Positions 40,201-55,605 of a stretch of DNA of 64,000 nt are shown here, in pieces. Position 1 is the stretch's first letter. Every line of letters begins with the position of its first letter. Below the pieces are notes generated by a model. That model saw only the letters and a list, made by a program, of their open reading frames with translations, had not been told where the DNA came from and searched no databases. Location: the NCBI GenBank assembly GCA_963922205.1, contig CAWUHX010000096.1:1-64000 (forward strand), written 5' to 3'. Source of the DNA: Romanomermis culicivorax (lineage: Eukaryota; Nematoda; Enoplea; Mermithida; Mermithidae). The translations under genes and the position numbers were made by a program.

Positions 40201-43200
40201 ATAATTCAGACTTAACAAAATGCCAATTACGCATCAAAATAAGGATAACAGATTTGCATCACTCCACAACTTAATCAACACCCAAAAACGACATGACTCC
40301 ACCAGCAAATCATTAACAAACTATAACAGATCAAGAAAGACATCCAAATCTCTCTTTCAGATGTTTTTCTCTTCAACAATAGCCCAAAAGTAATATATCA
40401 GGTTTTTAACACCTTTTTGAACATTCGGACTACTTTATTTTTCCATATCTCAAGAACCATTCTGACAATCGGCCTAAAACTCACCCTGATCAATAACCAA
40501 CTACCAAACAATCTGAAAACGCCTTTCCCATAAGGTCAAAAAAATTTTCCCATTAACTCAGACTTAACAAAATGCCAATTACGCATCAAAATAACGATAA
40601 CAGATTTGCATCACTCCACCACTTAATCAACACCCCAAAACGACATGACTCCACCAGCAAATCATTAACAAACTATAACAGATCAAAAAAGATCTCCAAA
40701 TGTCTCTTTCAGATAATTTCCTCTTCAACAATAGCTCAAAAGTAATATATCAGGTTTCTTATGTTTTTTGACCATTTGTACTACTTTATCATTCCATTTC
40801 TCAAGAACCAATTTGACAATCGGCCTAAAACTCACCCTAATCAATAACCAACTACCACACAATCTGAAAACGCCTTTCCCATAACGTCAAAAATTTTTTC
40901 TCTCATAATTCAGACTTAACAAAATGCTAATTATGCATCAAAATAATGATAGCAGATTTGCACCACTCCACAACTGAATCAACACCCCAAAACGACATGA
41001 CTCCACCAGAAAATCATTGACAAACTACAACAGATCAGAAGAGACCTCCAAATCTCTCTTTCAGATAATTTTCTCTTCAACAATAGCCCAATATCAATAT
41101 ATCTGGTTTTTAACGCCTTTATGACCATTCAGACTACTTTATCATTCCATATCTCAAGAACCATTCTGACAATCGGCCTAAAACTCACCCTCATCAAAAA
41201 CCAACTACCAAACAATCTGAAAACGCCTTTCCCATAACGTCAAAAATTTTTTCTCTCATAATTCAGACTTAACAAAATGCCAATTACGCATCAAAATAAG
41301 GATAACAGATTTGCATCACTCCACAACTTAATCAACACCCAAAAACGACATGACTCCACCAGCAAATCATTAACAAACTATAACAGATCAAGAAAGACAT
41401 CCAAATCTCTCTTTCAGATAATTTTCTCTTCATCAATAGCCCAAAAGTAATATATCAGGTTTTTAACACCTTTTTGAACATTCAGATTACTTTATCATTC
41501 CATATCTCAAGAACCATTCTGACAATCGGCCTAAAACTCACCCTCATCAAAAACCAACTACCAAACAATCTGAAAACGCCTTTCCCATAACGTCAAAAAT
41601 TTTTTCTCTCATAATTCAGAGTTAACAAAATGCCAATTACGCATCAAAATAAGGATAACAGATTTGCATCACTCCACAACTTAATCAACACCCCAAAACG
41701 ACATGACTCCACCAGCAAATCATTAACAAACTATAACAGATCAAAAAAGACATCCAAATCTCTCTTTCAGATAATTTTCTCTTCAACAATAGCCCAAAAG
41801 TAATATATCAGGTTTTTAACACCTTTTTGAACATTCGGACTACTTTATCATTCCATATCTCAAGAACCATTCTGACAATCGGCCTAAAACTCACCCTGAT
41901 CAATAACCAACTACCAAACAATCTGAAAACGCCTTTCCCATAACGTCAAAAAAATTTTTCCCATTAACTCAGACTTAACAAAATGCCAATTATGCATCAA
42001 AATAATGATAACAGATTTGCATCACTCCACCACTTAATCAACACCCCAAAAACGACATGACTCCACCAGCAAATCATTAACAAACTACAACAGATCAAAA
42101 AAGACCTCCAAATGTCTCTTTCAGATAATTTTCTCTTCAACAATAGCTCAAAAGTAATATATCAGGTTTCTTAATGTTGTTTGACCATTTGTACTACTTT
42201 ATCATTCCATATCTCAAGAACCATTCTGACAATCGGCCTAAAACTCACCCTCATCAAAAACCAACTACCAAACAATCTGAAAACGCCTTTCCCATAACGT
42301 CAAAAATTTTTTCTCTCATAATTCAGACTTAACAAAATGCCAATTATGCATCAAAATAAGGATAACAGATTTGAATCACTCCACAAATTAATCAACACCC
42401 CAAAACGACATGACTCCACCAGCAAATCATTAAAAAACTACAACAGATCAAAAAAGACCTCCAAATCTCTCTTTCAGATAATTTTCTCTTCAACAATAGC
42501 CCAATAGTAATATATCCAGTTTTTAACGCCTTTATGACCATTCAGACTACTTTATCATTCCATATCTCAAGAACCATTCTGACAATCGGCCTAAAACTCA
42601 CCCTCATCAAAAACCAACTACCAAACAATCTGAAAACGCCTTTCCCATAACGTCAAAAATTTTTTCCCTCATAATTCAGACTTAACAAAATGCCAATTAT
42701 GCATCAAAATAAGGATAACAGATTTGCATCACTCCACAACTTAATCAACACCCAAAAACGACATGACTCCACCAGCAAATCATTAACAAACTATAACAGA
42801 TCAAAAAAGACATCCAAATCTCTCTTTCAGATAATTTTCTCTTCAACAATAGCCCAAAAGTAATATATCAGGTTTTTAACACCTTTTTGAACATTCAGAT
42901 TACTTTATCATTCCATATCTCAAGAACCATTCTGACAATCGGCCTAAAACTCACCCTGATCAATAACCAACTACCAAACAATCTGAAAACGCCTTTCCCA
43001 TAACGTCAAAAATTTTTTTCACAATTATTCAGACTTAACAAAATGCCAATTATGCATCAAAATAATGATAACAGATTTGCATCACTCCGCCACAAATTAA
43101 TCAACACCCCAAAACGACATGACTCCACCAGCAAATCATTAAAAAACTACAACAGATCAAAAAAGACCTCCAAATATCTCTTTCAGATAATTTCCTCTCC

Positions 43201-46200
43201 AACAATAGCCCAATAGTAATATATCCAGTTTTTAACGCCTTTATGACCATTCAGACTACTTTATCATTCCATATCTCAAGAACCATTCTGACAATCGGCC
43301 TAAAACTCACCCTCATCAAAAACCAACTACCAAACAATCTGAAAACGCCTTTCCCATAACGTCAAAAATTTTTTCCCTCATAATTCAGACTTAACAAAAT
43401 GCCAATTACGCATCAAAATAAGGATAACAGATTTGCATCACTCCACAACTTAATCAACACCCAAAAACGACATGACTCCACCAGCAAATCATTAACAAAC
43501 TATAACAGATCAAGAAAGACATCCAAATCTCTCTTTCAGATGTTTTTCTCTTCAACAATAGCCCAAAAGTAATATATCAGGTTTTTAACACCTTTTTGAA
43601 CATTCGGACTACTTTATTTTTCCATATCTCAAGAACCATTCTGACAATCGGCCTAAAACTCACCCTGATCAATAACCAACTACCAAACAATCTGAAAACG
43701 CCTTTCCCATAAGGTCAAAAAAATTTTCCCATTAACTCAGACTTAACAAAATGCCAATTACGCATCAAAATAACGATAACAGATTTGCATCACTCCACCA
43801 CTTAATCAACACCCCAAAACGACATGACTCCACCAGCAAATCATTAACAAACTATAACAGATCAAAAAAGATCTCCAAATCTCTCTTTCAGATAATTTCC
43901 TCTTCAACAATAGCTCAAAAGTAATATATCAGGTTTCTTATGTTTTTTGACCATTTGTACTACTTTATCATTCCATATCTCAAGAACCATTCTGACAATC
44001 GGCCTAAAACTCACCCTGATCAATAACCAACTACCACACAATCTGAAAATGCTTTTCTCATAGCGTCCAAGATTTTTTTCACAATTATTCAGACTTAACA
44101 AAATGCCAATTATGCATCAAAATAACGATAACACATTTGAACCATTTCCACAAATTAATCAACACCCCAAAACGACATGACTCCACCAGCAAATCATTAA
44201 AAAACTACAACAGATCAAAAAAGACCTCCAAATATCTCTTTCAGATAATTTCCTCTCCAACAATAGCCCAATAGTAATATATCCAGTTTTTAACGCCTTT
44301 ATGACCATTCAGACTACTTTATCATTCCATATCTCAAGAACCATTCTGACAATCGGCCTAAAACTCACCCTCATCAAAAACCAACTACCAAACAATCTGA
44401 AAACGCCTTTCCCATAACGTCAAAAATTTTTTCCCTCATAATTCAGACTTAACAAAATGCCAATTACGCATCAAAATAAGGATAACAGATTTGCATCACT
44501 CCACAACTTAATCAACACCCAAAAACGACATGACTCCACCAGCAAATCATTAACAAACTATAACAGATCAAAAAAGACATCCAAATCTCTCTTTCAGATA
44601 ATTTTCTCTTCAACAATAGCCCAAAAGTAATATATCAAGTTTTTAATGTTTTTTGACCATTTGCACTACTTTATCATTCCATATCTCAAGAACTAATCTG
44701 ACAATCGGCCTAAAACTCACCCTGATCAATAACCAACTACTAAACAATCTGAAAATGCTTTTCTCATAGCGTCCAAGATTTTTTTCACAATTATTCAGAC
44801 TCAACAAAATGCCAATTATGCATCAAAATAACGATAACACATTTGAACCATTTCCACAAATTAATCAACACCCCAAAACGACATGACTCCACCAGCAAAT
44901 CATTAAAAAACTACAACAGATCAAAAAAGACCTCCAAATATCTCTTTCAGATAATTTCCTCTCCAACAATAGCCCAATAGTAATATATCCAGTTTTTAAC
45001 GCCTTTATGACCATTCAGACTACTTTATCATTCCATATCTCAAGAACCATTCTGACAATCGGCCTAAAACTCACCCTCATCAAAAACCAACTACCAAACA
45101 ATCTGAAAACGCCTTTCCCATAAGGTCAAAAAAATTTTCCCATTAACTCAGACTTAACAAAATGCCAATTACGCATCAAAATAACGATAACAGATTTGCA
45201 TCACTCCACCACTTAATCAACACCCCAAAACGACATGACTCCACCAGCAAATCATTAACAAACTATAACAGATCAAAAAAGATCATCCAAATGTCTCTTT
45301 CAGATAATTTCCTCTTCAACAATAGCCCAAAAGTAATATATCAGGTTTTTATGTTTTTTGACCATTTGTACTACTTTATCATTCCATATCTCAAGAACCA
45401 TTCTGACAATCGGCCTAAAACTCACCCTGATCAATAACCAACTACCAAACAATCTGAAAACGCCTTTCCCATAACGTCAAAAATTTTTTCTCTCATAATT
45501 CAGACTTAACAAAATGCCAATTACGCATCAAAATAACGATAACAGATTTGCATCACTCCACAACTTAATCAACACCCCAAAACGACATGACTCCACCAGC
45601 AAATCATTAAAAAACTACAACAGATCAAAAAAGACCTCCAAATCTCTCTTTCAGATAATTTTCCTCTTCAACAATAGCCCAAAAGTAATATATCCAGTTT
45701 TTAACGCCTTCATGACCATTCAGACTACTTTATCATTCCATATCTCAAGAACCATTCTGACAATCGGCCTAAAACTCACCCTCATCAAAAACCAACTACC
45801 AAACAATCTGAAAACGCCTTTCCCATAACGTCAAAAATTTTTTCCCTCATAATTCAGACTTAACAAAATGCTAATTATGCATCAAAATAAGGATAACAGA
45901 TTTGCATCACTCCACAACTTAATCAACACCCCAAAACGACATGACTCCACCAGCAAATCATTAACAAACTATAACAGATCAAGAAAGACATCCAAATCTC
46001 TCTTTCAGATGTTTTTCTCTTCAACAATAGCCCAAAAGTAATATATCCAGTTTTTAACGCCTTTATGACCATTCAGACTACTTTATCATTCCATATCTCA
46101 AGAACCATTCTGACAATCGGCCTAAAACTCACCCTGATCAATAACCAACTACCAAACAATCTGAAAACGCCTTTCCCATAAGGTCAAAAAAATTTTCCCA

Positions 46201-49200
46201 TTAACTCAGACTTAACAAAATGCCAATTACGCATCAAAATAACGATAACAGATTTGCATCACTCCACCACTTAATCAACACCCCAAAACGACATGACTCC
46301 ACCAGCAAATCATTAACAAACTATAACAGATCAAAAAAGATCTCCAAATGTCTCTTTCAGATAATTTCCTCTTCAACAATAGCTCAAAAGTAATATATCA
46401 GGTTTCTTATGTTTCTTGACCATTTGTACTACTTTATCATTCCATATCTCAAGAACCAATCTGACAATCGGCCTAAAACTCACCCTAATCAATAACCAAC
46501 TACCACACAATCTGAAAACGCCTTTCCCATAACGTCAAAAATTTTTTCCCTCATAACTCAGACTTAACAAAATGCTAATTATGCATCAAAATAATGATAG
46601 CAGATTTGCACCACTCCACAACTCAATCAACACCCCAAAACGACATGACTCCACCAGCAAATCATTGAAAAACTACAACAGATCAAAAAAGACCTCCAAA
46701 TCTCTCTTTCAGATAATTTTCTCTTCAACAATAGCCCAATATGTAATATATCCAGTTTTTAACGCCTTTATGACCATTCAGACTACTTTATCATTCCATA
46801 TCTCAAGAACCATTCTGACAATCGGCCTAAAACTCACCCTCATCAATAACCAACTACCAAACAATCTGAAAACGCCTTTCCCATAACGTCAAAAATTTTT
46901 TCCCTCATAACTCAGACTTAACAAAATGCCAATTACGCATCAAAATAAGGATAACAGATTTGCATCACTCCACAACTTAATCAACACCCAAAAACGACAT
47001 GACTCCACCAGCAAATCATTAACAAACTATAACAGATCAAGAAAGACATCCAAATCTCTCTTTCAGATAATTTTCTCTTCAACAATAGCCCAAAAGTAAT
47101 ATATCAAGTTTTTAATGTTTTTTGACCATTTGTACTATTTTATCATTCCATATCTCAAGAACTAATCTGACAATCGGCCTAAAACTCACCCTGATCAATA
47201 ACCAACTACTAAACAATCTGAAAATGCTTTTCTCATAGCGTCCAAGATTTTTTTCACAATTATTCAGACTCAACAAAATGCCAATTATGCATCAAAATAA
47301 CGATAACACATTTGAACCATTTCCACAAATTAATCAACACCCCAAAACGACATGACTCCACCAGCAAATCATTAAAAAACTACAACAGATCAAAAAAGAC
47401 CTCCAAATATCTCTTTCAGATAATTTCCTCTCCAACAATAGCCCAATAGTAATATATCCAGTTTTTAACGCCTTTATGACCATTCAGACTACTTTATCAT
47501 TCCATATCTCAAGAACCATTCTGACAATCGGCCTAAAACTCACCCTCATCAAAAACCAACTACCAAACAATCTGAAAACGCCTTTCCCATAACGTCAAAA
47601 ATTTTTTCCCTCATAATTCAGACTTAACAAAATGCCAATTACGCATCAAAATAAGGATAACAGATTTGCATCACTCCACAACTTAATCAACACCCAAAAA
47701 CGACATGACTCCACCAGCAAATCATTAACAAACTATAACAGATCAAGAAAGACATCCAAATCTCTCTTTCAGATAATTTTCTCTTCAACAATAGCGCAAA
47801 AGTAATATATCAAGTTTTTAATGTTTTTTGACCATTTGCACTACTTTATCATTCCATATCTCAAGAACTAATCTGACAATCGGCCTAAAACTCACCCTGA
47901 TCAATAACCAACTACTAAACAATCTGAAAATGCTTTTCTCATAGCGTCCAAGATTTTTTTCACAATTATTCAGACTCAACAAAATGCCAATTATGCATCA
48001 AAATATCCGATAACACATTTGAACCATTTCCACAAATTAATCAACACCCCAAAACGACATGACTCCACCAGCAAATCATTAAAAAACTACAACAGATCAA
48101 AAAAGACCTCCAAATATCTCTTTCAGATAATTTCCTCTCCAACAATAGCCCAATAGTAATATATCCAGTTTTTAACGCCTTTATGACCATTCAGACTACT
48201 TTATCATTCCATATCTCAAGAACCATTCTGACAATCGGCCTAAAACTCACCCTCATCAAAAACCAACTACCAAACAATCTGAAAACGCCTTTCCCATAAC
48301 GTCAAAAATTTTTTCCCTCATAATTCAGACTTAACAAAATGCCAATTACGCATCAAAATAAGGATAACAGATTTGCATCACTCCACAACTTAATCAACAC
48401 CCAAAAACGACATGACTCCACCAGCAAATCATTAACAAACTATAACAGATCAAGAAAGACATCCAAATCTCTCTTTCAGATGTTTTTCTCTTCAACAATA
48501 GCCCAAAAGTAATATATCAGGTTTTTAACACCTTTTTGAACATTCGGACTACTTTATTTTTCCATATCTCAAGAACCATTCTGACAATCGGCCTAAAACT
48601 CACCCTGATCAATAACCAACTACCAAAAAATCTGAAAACGCCTTTCCCATAAGGTCAAAAAAATTTTCCCATTAACTCAGACTTAACAAAATGCCAATTA
48701 TGCATCAAAATAACGATAACAGATTTGCATCACTCCACCACTTAATCAACACCCCAAAACGACATGACTCCACCAGCAAATCATTAACAAACTATAACAG
48801 ATCAAAAAAGACCTCCAAATGTCTCTTTCAGATAATTTCCTCTTCAACAATAGCTCAAAAGTAATATATCAGGTTTCTTAACGCCTTTATGACCATTCAG
48901 ACTACTTTATCATTCCATATCTCAAGAACCATTCTGACAATCGGCCTAAAACTCACCCTCATCAATAACCAACTACCAAACAATCTGAAAACGCCTTTCC
49001 CATAACGTCAAAAATTTTTTCCCTCATAACTCAGACTTAACAAAATGCTAATTATGCATCAAAATAATGATAGCAGATTTGCACCACTCCACAACTTAAT
49101 CAACACCCCAAAACGACATGACTCCACCAGCAAATCATTAACAAACTATAACAGATCAAGAAAGACATCCAAATCTCTCTTTCAGATAATTTTCTCTTCA

Positions 49201-52200
49201 ACAATAGCCCAAAAGTAATATATCCGGTTTTTAACGCCTTCATGACCATTCAGACTACTTTATCATTCCATATCTCAAGAACCATTCTGACAATCGGCCT
49301 AAAACTCACCCTGATCAATAACCAACTACCAAACAATCTGAAAACGCCTTTCCCATAAGGTCAAAAAAATTTCCCATTAACTCAGACTTAACAAAATGCC
49401 AATTACTGCATCAAAATAACGATAACAGATTTGCATCACTCCACCACTTAATCAACACCCCAAAACGACATGACTCCACCAGCAAATCATTAACAAACAA
49501 CTACAACAGATCAAAAAAGACCTCCAAATGTCTCTTTCAGATATATTTCTCTTCAACAATAGCCCAAAAGTAATATATCAGGTTTCTTATGTTTTTTGAC
49601 CATTTGTACTACTTTATCATTCCATATCTCAAGAACCATTCTGACAATCGGCCTAAAACTCACCCTCATCAATAACCAACTACCAAACAATCTGAAAACG
49701 CCTTTCCCATAACAACAAAAATTTTTTCCCTCATAACTCAGACTTAACAAAATGCTAATTATGCATCAAAATAAGGATAACCAGATTTGCATCACTCCAC
49801 AACTTAATCAACACCCCAAAACGACATGACTCCACCAGCAAATCATTAACAAACTATAACAGATCAAGAAAGACATCCAAATCTCTCTTTCAGATGTTTT
49901 TCTCTTCAACAATAGCCCAAAAGTAATATATCCGGTTTTTAACACCTTTTTGAACATTCGGACTACTTTATCATTCCATATCTCAAGAACCATTCTGACA
50001 ATCGGCCTAAAACTCACCCTGATCAATAACCAACTACCAAAAAATCTGAAAACGCCTTTCCCATAAAGGTCAAAAAAATTTTCCCTCATAACTCAGACTT
50101 AACAAAATGCTAATTATGCATCAAAATAATGATAACAGATTTGCACCATTCCACAACTTAATCAACACCCCAAAACGACATGACTCCACCAGCAAATCAT
50201 TAAAAAACTACAACAGATCAAAAAAGACCTCCAAATATCTCTTTCAGATAATTTTCTCTTCAACAATAGCCCAATAGTAATATATCCAGTTTTTAACGCC
50301 TTTATGACCATTCAGACTACTTTATCATTCCATATCTCAAGAACCATTCTGACAATCGGCCTAAAACTCACCCTCATCAATAACCAACTACCAAACAATC
50401 TGAAAACGCCTTTCCCATAACGTCAAAAATTTTTTCCCTCATAACTCAGACTTAACAAAATGCCAATTACGCATCAAAATAAGGATAACAGATTTGCATC
50501 ACTCCACAACTTAATCAACACCCAAAAACGACATGACTCCACCAGCAAATCATTAACAAACTATAACAGATCAAAAAAGACATCCAAATCTCTCTTTCAG
50601 ATAATTTTCTCTTCAACAATAGCGCAAAAGTAATATATCAAGTTTTTAATGTTTTTTGACCATTTGCCCTACTTTATCATTCCATATCTCAAGAACTAAT
50701 CTGACAATCGGCCTAAAACTCACCCTGATCAATAACCAACTACTAAACAATCTGAAAATGCTTTTCTCAAAGCGTCCAAGATTTTTTTCACAATTATTCA
50801 GACTCAACAAAATGCCAATTATGCATCAAAATAACGATAACACATTTGAACCATTTCCACAAATTAATCAACACCCCAAAACGACATGACTCCACCAGCA
50901 AATCATTAAAAAACTACAACAGATCAAAAAAGACCTCCAAATATCTCTTTCAGATAATTTCCTCTCCAACAATAGCCCAATAGTAATATATCCAGTTTTT
51001 AACGCCTTTATGACCATTCAGACTACTTTATCATTCCATATCTCAAGAACCATTCTGACAATCGGCCTAAAACTCACCCTCATCAAAAACCAACTACCAA
51101 ACAATCTGAAAACGCCTTTCCCATAACGTCAAAAATTTTTTCCCTCATAATTCAGACTTAACAAAATGCCAATTACGCATCAAAATAAGGATAACAGATT
51201 TGCATCACTCCACAACTTAATCAACACCCAAAAACGACATGACTCCACCAGCAAATCATTAACAAACTATAACAGATCAAGAAAGACATCCAAATCTCTC
51301 TTTCAGATGTTTTTCTCTTCAACAATAGCCCAAAAGTAATATATCAGGTTTTTAACACCTTTTTGAACATTCGGACTACTTTATCATTCCATATCTCAAG
51401 AACCATTCTGACAATCGGCCTAAAACTCACCCTGATCAATAACCAACTACCAAAAAATCTGAAAACGCCTTTCCCATAAGGTCAAAAAAATTTTCCCATT
51501 AACTCAGACTTAACAAAATGCCAATTATGCATCAAAATAACGATAACAGATTTGCATCACTCCACCACTTAATCAACACCCCAAAACGACATGACTCCAC
51601 CAGCAAATCATTAAAAAACTACAACAGATCAAAAAAGACCTCCAAATATCTCTTTCAGATAATTTTCTCTTCAACAATAGCCCAATAGTAATATATCCGG
51701 TTTTTAACGCCTTCATGACCATTCAGACTACTTTATCATTCCATATCTCAAGAACCATTCTGACAATCGGCCTAAAACTCACCCTCATCAATAACCAACT
51801 ACCAAACAATCTGAAAACGCCTTTCCCATAACGTCAAAAATTTTTTCCCTCATAACTCAGACTTAACAAAATGCCAATTACGCATCAAAATAATGATAAC
51901 AGATTTGCATCACTCCACAACTTAATCAACACCCAAAAACGACATGACTCCACCAGCAAATCATTAACAAACTATAACAGATCATTAATGACATCCAAAT
52001 CTCTCTTTCAGATAATTTTCTCTTCAACAATAGCCCAAAAGTAATATATCAAGTTTTTAATGTTTTTTGACCATTTGTACTACTTTATCATTCCATATCT
52101 CAAGAACTAATCTGACAATCGGCCTAAAACTCACCCTGATCAATAACCAACTACTAAACAATCTGAAAATGCTTTTCTCATAGCGTCCAAGATTTTTTTC

Positions 52201-54059
52201 ACAATTATTCAGACTCAACAAAATGCCAATTATGCATCAAAATAACGATAACACATTTGAACCATTTCCACAAATTAATCAACACCCCAAAACGACATGA
52301 CTCCACCAGCAAATCATTAAAAAACTACAACAGATCAAAAAAGACCTCCAAATATCTCTTTCAGATAATTTCCTCTCCAACAATAGCCCAATAGTAATAT
52401 ATCCAGTTTTTAACGCCTTTATGACCATTCAGACTACTTTATCATTCCATATCTCAAGAACCATTCTGACAATCGGCCTAAAACTCACCCTCATCAAAAA
52501 CCAACTACCAAACAATCTGAAAACGCCTTTCCCATAACGTCAAAAATTTTTTCCCTCATAACTCAGACTTAACAAAATGCCAATTACGCATCAAAATAAG
52601 GATAACAGATTTGCATCACTCCACAACTTAATCAACACCCAAAAACGACATGACTCCACCAGCAAATCATTAACAAACTATAACAGATCAAAAAAGACAT
52701 CCAAATCTCTCTTTCAGATAATTTTCTCTTCAACAATAGCCCAAAAGTAATATATCAAGTTTTTAATGTTTTTTGACCATTTGTACTACTTTATCATTCC
52801 ATATCTCAAGAACTAATCTGACAATCGGCCTAAAACTCACCCTGATCAATAACCAACTACTAAACAATCTGAAAATGCTTTTCTCAAAGCGTCCAAGATT
52901 TTTTTCACAATTATTCAGACTCAACAAAATGCCAATTATGCATCAAAATAACGATAACACATTTGAACCATTTCCACAAATTAATCAACACCCCAAAACG
53001 ACATGACTCCACCAGCAAATCATTAAAAAACTACAACAGATCAAAAAAGACCTCCAAATATCTCTTTCAGATAATTTCCTCTCCAACAATAGCCCAATAG
53101 TAATATATCCAGTTTTTAACGCCTTTATGACCATTCAGACTACTTTATCATTCCATATCTCAAGAACCATTCTGACAATCGGCCTAAAACTCACCCTCAT
53201 CAAAAACCAACTACCAAACAATCTGAAAACGCCTTTCCCATAACGTCAAAAATTTTTTCCCTCATAACTCAGACTTAACAAAATGCTAATTATGCATCAA
53301 AATAATGATAACAGATTTGCACCACTCCACAACTTAATCAACACCCCAAAACGACATGACTCCACCAGCAAATCATTGACAAACTACAAAGATCAGAAGA
53401 GACCTCCAAATCTCTCTTTCAGATAATTTTCTCTTAAACAATAGCCCAATAGTAATATATCCGGTTTTTAACACCTTTATGACCATTCAGACTACTTTAT
53501 CATTCCATATCTCAAGAACCATTCTGACAATCGGCCTAAAACTCACCCTCATCAATAACCAACTACCAAACAATCTGAAAACGCCTTTCCCATAACGTCA
53601 AAAATTTTTTCCCTCATAATTCAGACTTAACAAAATGCCAATTATGCATCAAAATAAGGATAACAGATTTGCATCACTCCACAACTTAATCAACACCCAA
53701 AAACGACATGACTCCACCAGCAAATCATTAACAAACTATAACAGATCAAGAAAGACATCCAAATCTCTCTTTCAGATAATTTTCTCTTCAACAATAGCCC
53801 AAAAGTAATATATCAAGTTTTTAATGTTTTTTGACCATTTGTACTACTTTATCATTCCATATCTCAAGAACTAATCTGACAATCGGCCTAAAACTCACCC
53901 TGATCAATAACCAACTACTAAACAATCTGAAAATGCTTTTCTCAAAGCGTCCAAGATTTTTTTCACAATTATTCAGACTCAACAAAATGCCAATTATGCA
54001 TCAAAATAACGATAACACATTTGAACCATTTCCACAAATTAATCAACACCCCAAAACGA

Positions 54060-54412
54060 CATGACTCCACCAGCAAATCATTAAAAAACTACAACAGATC
54101 AAAAAAGACCTCCAAATATCTCTTTCAGATAATTTCCTCTCCAACAATAGCCCAATAGTAATATATCCAGTTTTTAACGCCTTTATGACCATTCAGACTA
54201 CTTTATCATTCCATATCTCAAGAACCATTCTGACAATCGGCCTAAAACTCACCCTCATCAAAAACCAACTACCAAACAATCTGAAAACGCCTTTCCCATA
54301 ACGTCAAAAATTTTTTCCCTCATAACTCAGACTTAACAAAATGCCAATTACGCATCAAAATAAGGATAACAGATTTGCATCACTCCACAACTTAATCAAC
54401 ACCCAAAAACGA
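54060..54412 (+). repeat. Exemplar satellite monomer, form A
   Basis: A 353-bp monomer counted from one CATGACT to the next. Its diagnostic cassette reads CCAGTTTTTAACGCC, then TTTATGACCATTCAGAC. This is the commonest form, occurring throughout all three blocks. In the 37-64 kb region it often follows a monomer whose end reads CATTTGAACCATTTCC. Confidence 0.9.
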
Positions 54413-54765
54413 CATGACTCCACCAGCAAATCATTAACAAACTATAACAGATCAAAAAAGACATCCAAATCTCTCTTTCAGATAATTTTCTCTTCAACAA
54501 TAGCGCAAAAGTAATATATCAAGTTTTTAATGTTTTTTGACCATTTGTACTACTTTATCATTCCATATCTCAAGAACTAATCTGACAATCGGCCTAAAAC
54601 TCACCCTGATCAATAACCAACTACTAAACAATCTGAAAATGCTTTTCTCATAGCGTCCAAGATTTTTTTCACAATTATTCAGACTCAACAAAATGCCAAT
54701 TATGCATCAAAATAACGATAACACATTTGAACCATTTCCACAAATTAATCAACACCCCAAAACGA
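54413..54765 (+). repeat. Exemplar satellite monomer, form C
   Basis: A 353-bp monomer with cassette CAAGTTTTTAATG, TTTTTTGACCATTTGTAC. It usually ends with the variant GCTTTTCTCATAGCGTCC and CACATTTGAACC in place of CGCCTTTCCCATAACGTC and CAGATTTGCATC. In parts of the 50-57 kb region forms C and A alternate as a dimer of about 706 bp. Confidence 0.88.
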
Positions 54766-55118
54766 CATGACTCCACCAGCAAATCATTAAAAAACTACAA
54801 CAGATCAAAAAAGACCTCCAAATATCTCTTTCAGATAATTTCCTCTCCAACAATAGCCCAATAGTAATATATCCAGTTTTTAACGCCTTTATGACCATTC
54901 AGACTACTTTATCATTCCATATCTCAAGAACCATTCTGACAATCGGCCTAAAACTCACCCTCATCAAAAACCAACTACCAAACAATCTGAAAACGCCTTT
55001 CCCATAACGTCAAAAATTTTTTCCCTCATAATTCAGACTTAACAAAATGCCAATTACGCATCAAAATAAGGATAACAGATTTGCATCACTCCACAACTTA
55101 ATCAACACCCAAAAACGA

Positions 55119-55470
55119 CATGACTCCACCAGCAAATCATTAACAAACTATAACAGATCAAGAAAGACATCCAAATCTCTCTTTCAGATGTTTTTCTCTT
55201 CAACAATAGCCCAAAAGTAATATATCAGGTTTTTAACACCTTTTTGAACATTCGGACTACTTTATTTTTCCATATCTCAAGAACCATTCTGACAATCGGC
55301 CTAAAACTCACCCTGATCAATAACCAACTACCAAACAATCTGAAAACGCCTTTCCCATGAGGTCAAAAAAATTTTCCCATTAACTCAGACTTAACAAAAT
55401 GCCAATTATGCATCAAAATAACGATAACAGATTTGCATCACTCGACCACTTAATCAACACCCCAAAGCGA
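55119..55470 (+). repeat. Exemplar satellite monomer, form D
   Basis: A 352-bp monomer with cassette CAGGTTTTTAACACC, TTTTTGAACATTCGGAC, linked in this region to CAGATGTTTTTCTC where other monomers have CAGATAATTTTCTC. Form D copies with this linked change occur near 40362, 43541, 46011, 48480, 49893, 51307, 55188, 56732 and 62127. It is a useful marker for tracing block duplications. Confidence 0.88.
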
Positions 55471-55605
55471 CATGACTCCACCAGCAAATCATTAACAAAC
55501 TATAACAGATCAAAAAAGATCTCCAAATGTCTCTTTCAGATAATTTCCTCTTCAACAATAGCTCAAAAGTAATATATCCACAAATTAATCAACACCCCAA
55601 AACGA
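55471..55605 (+). repeat. Broken satellite monomer, 135 bp
   Basis: A form-B monomer starts normally but jumps at 55577-55580 from the cassette (AGTAATATATCCA) to the end of a monomer (CCACAAATTAATCAAC), losing about 217 bp. The bases TCCA fit both sides and so form a 4-bp microhomology. Regular phase resumes with CATGACT at 55606. It accounts for irregular spacings in this region (2,252 and 1,546 bp). Confidence 0.88.

Noticed and set aside
45162-46886. Open frames of 91-104 codons across monomer boundaries
   Set aside because: They are satellite read-through produced by one-base indels. They have no domain and no conservation between copies beyond the DNA repeat.
38943-50089. Minus-strand open frames of 65-93 codons
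   Set aside because: They are reverse-strand readings of the satellite and track monomer variants only.
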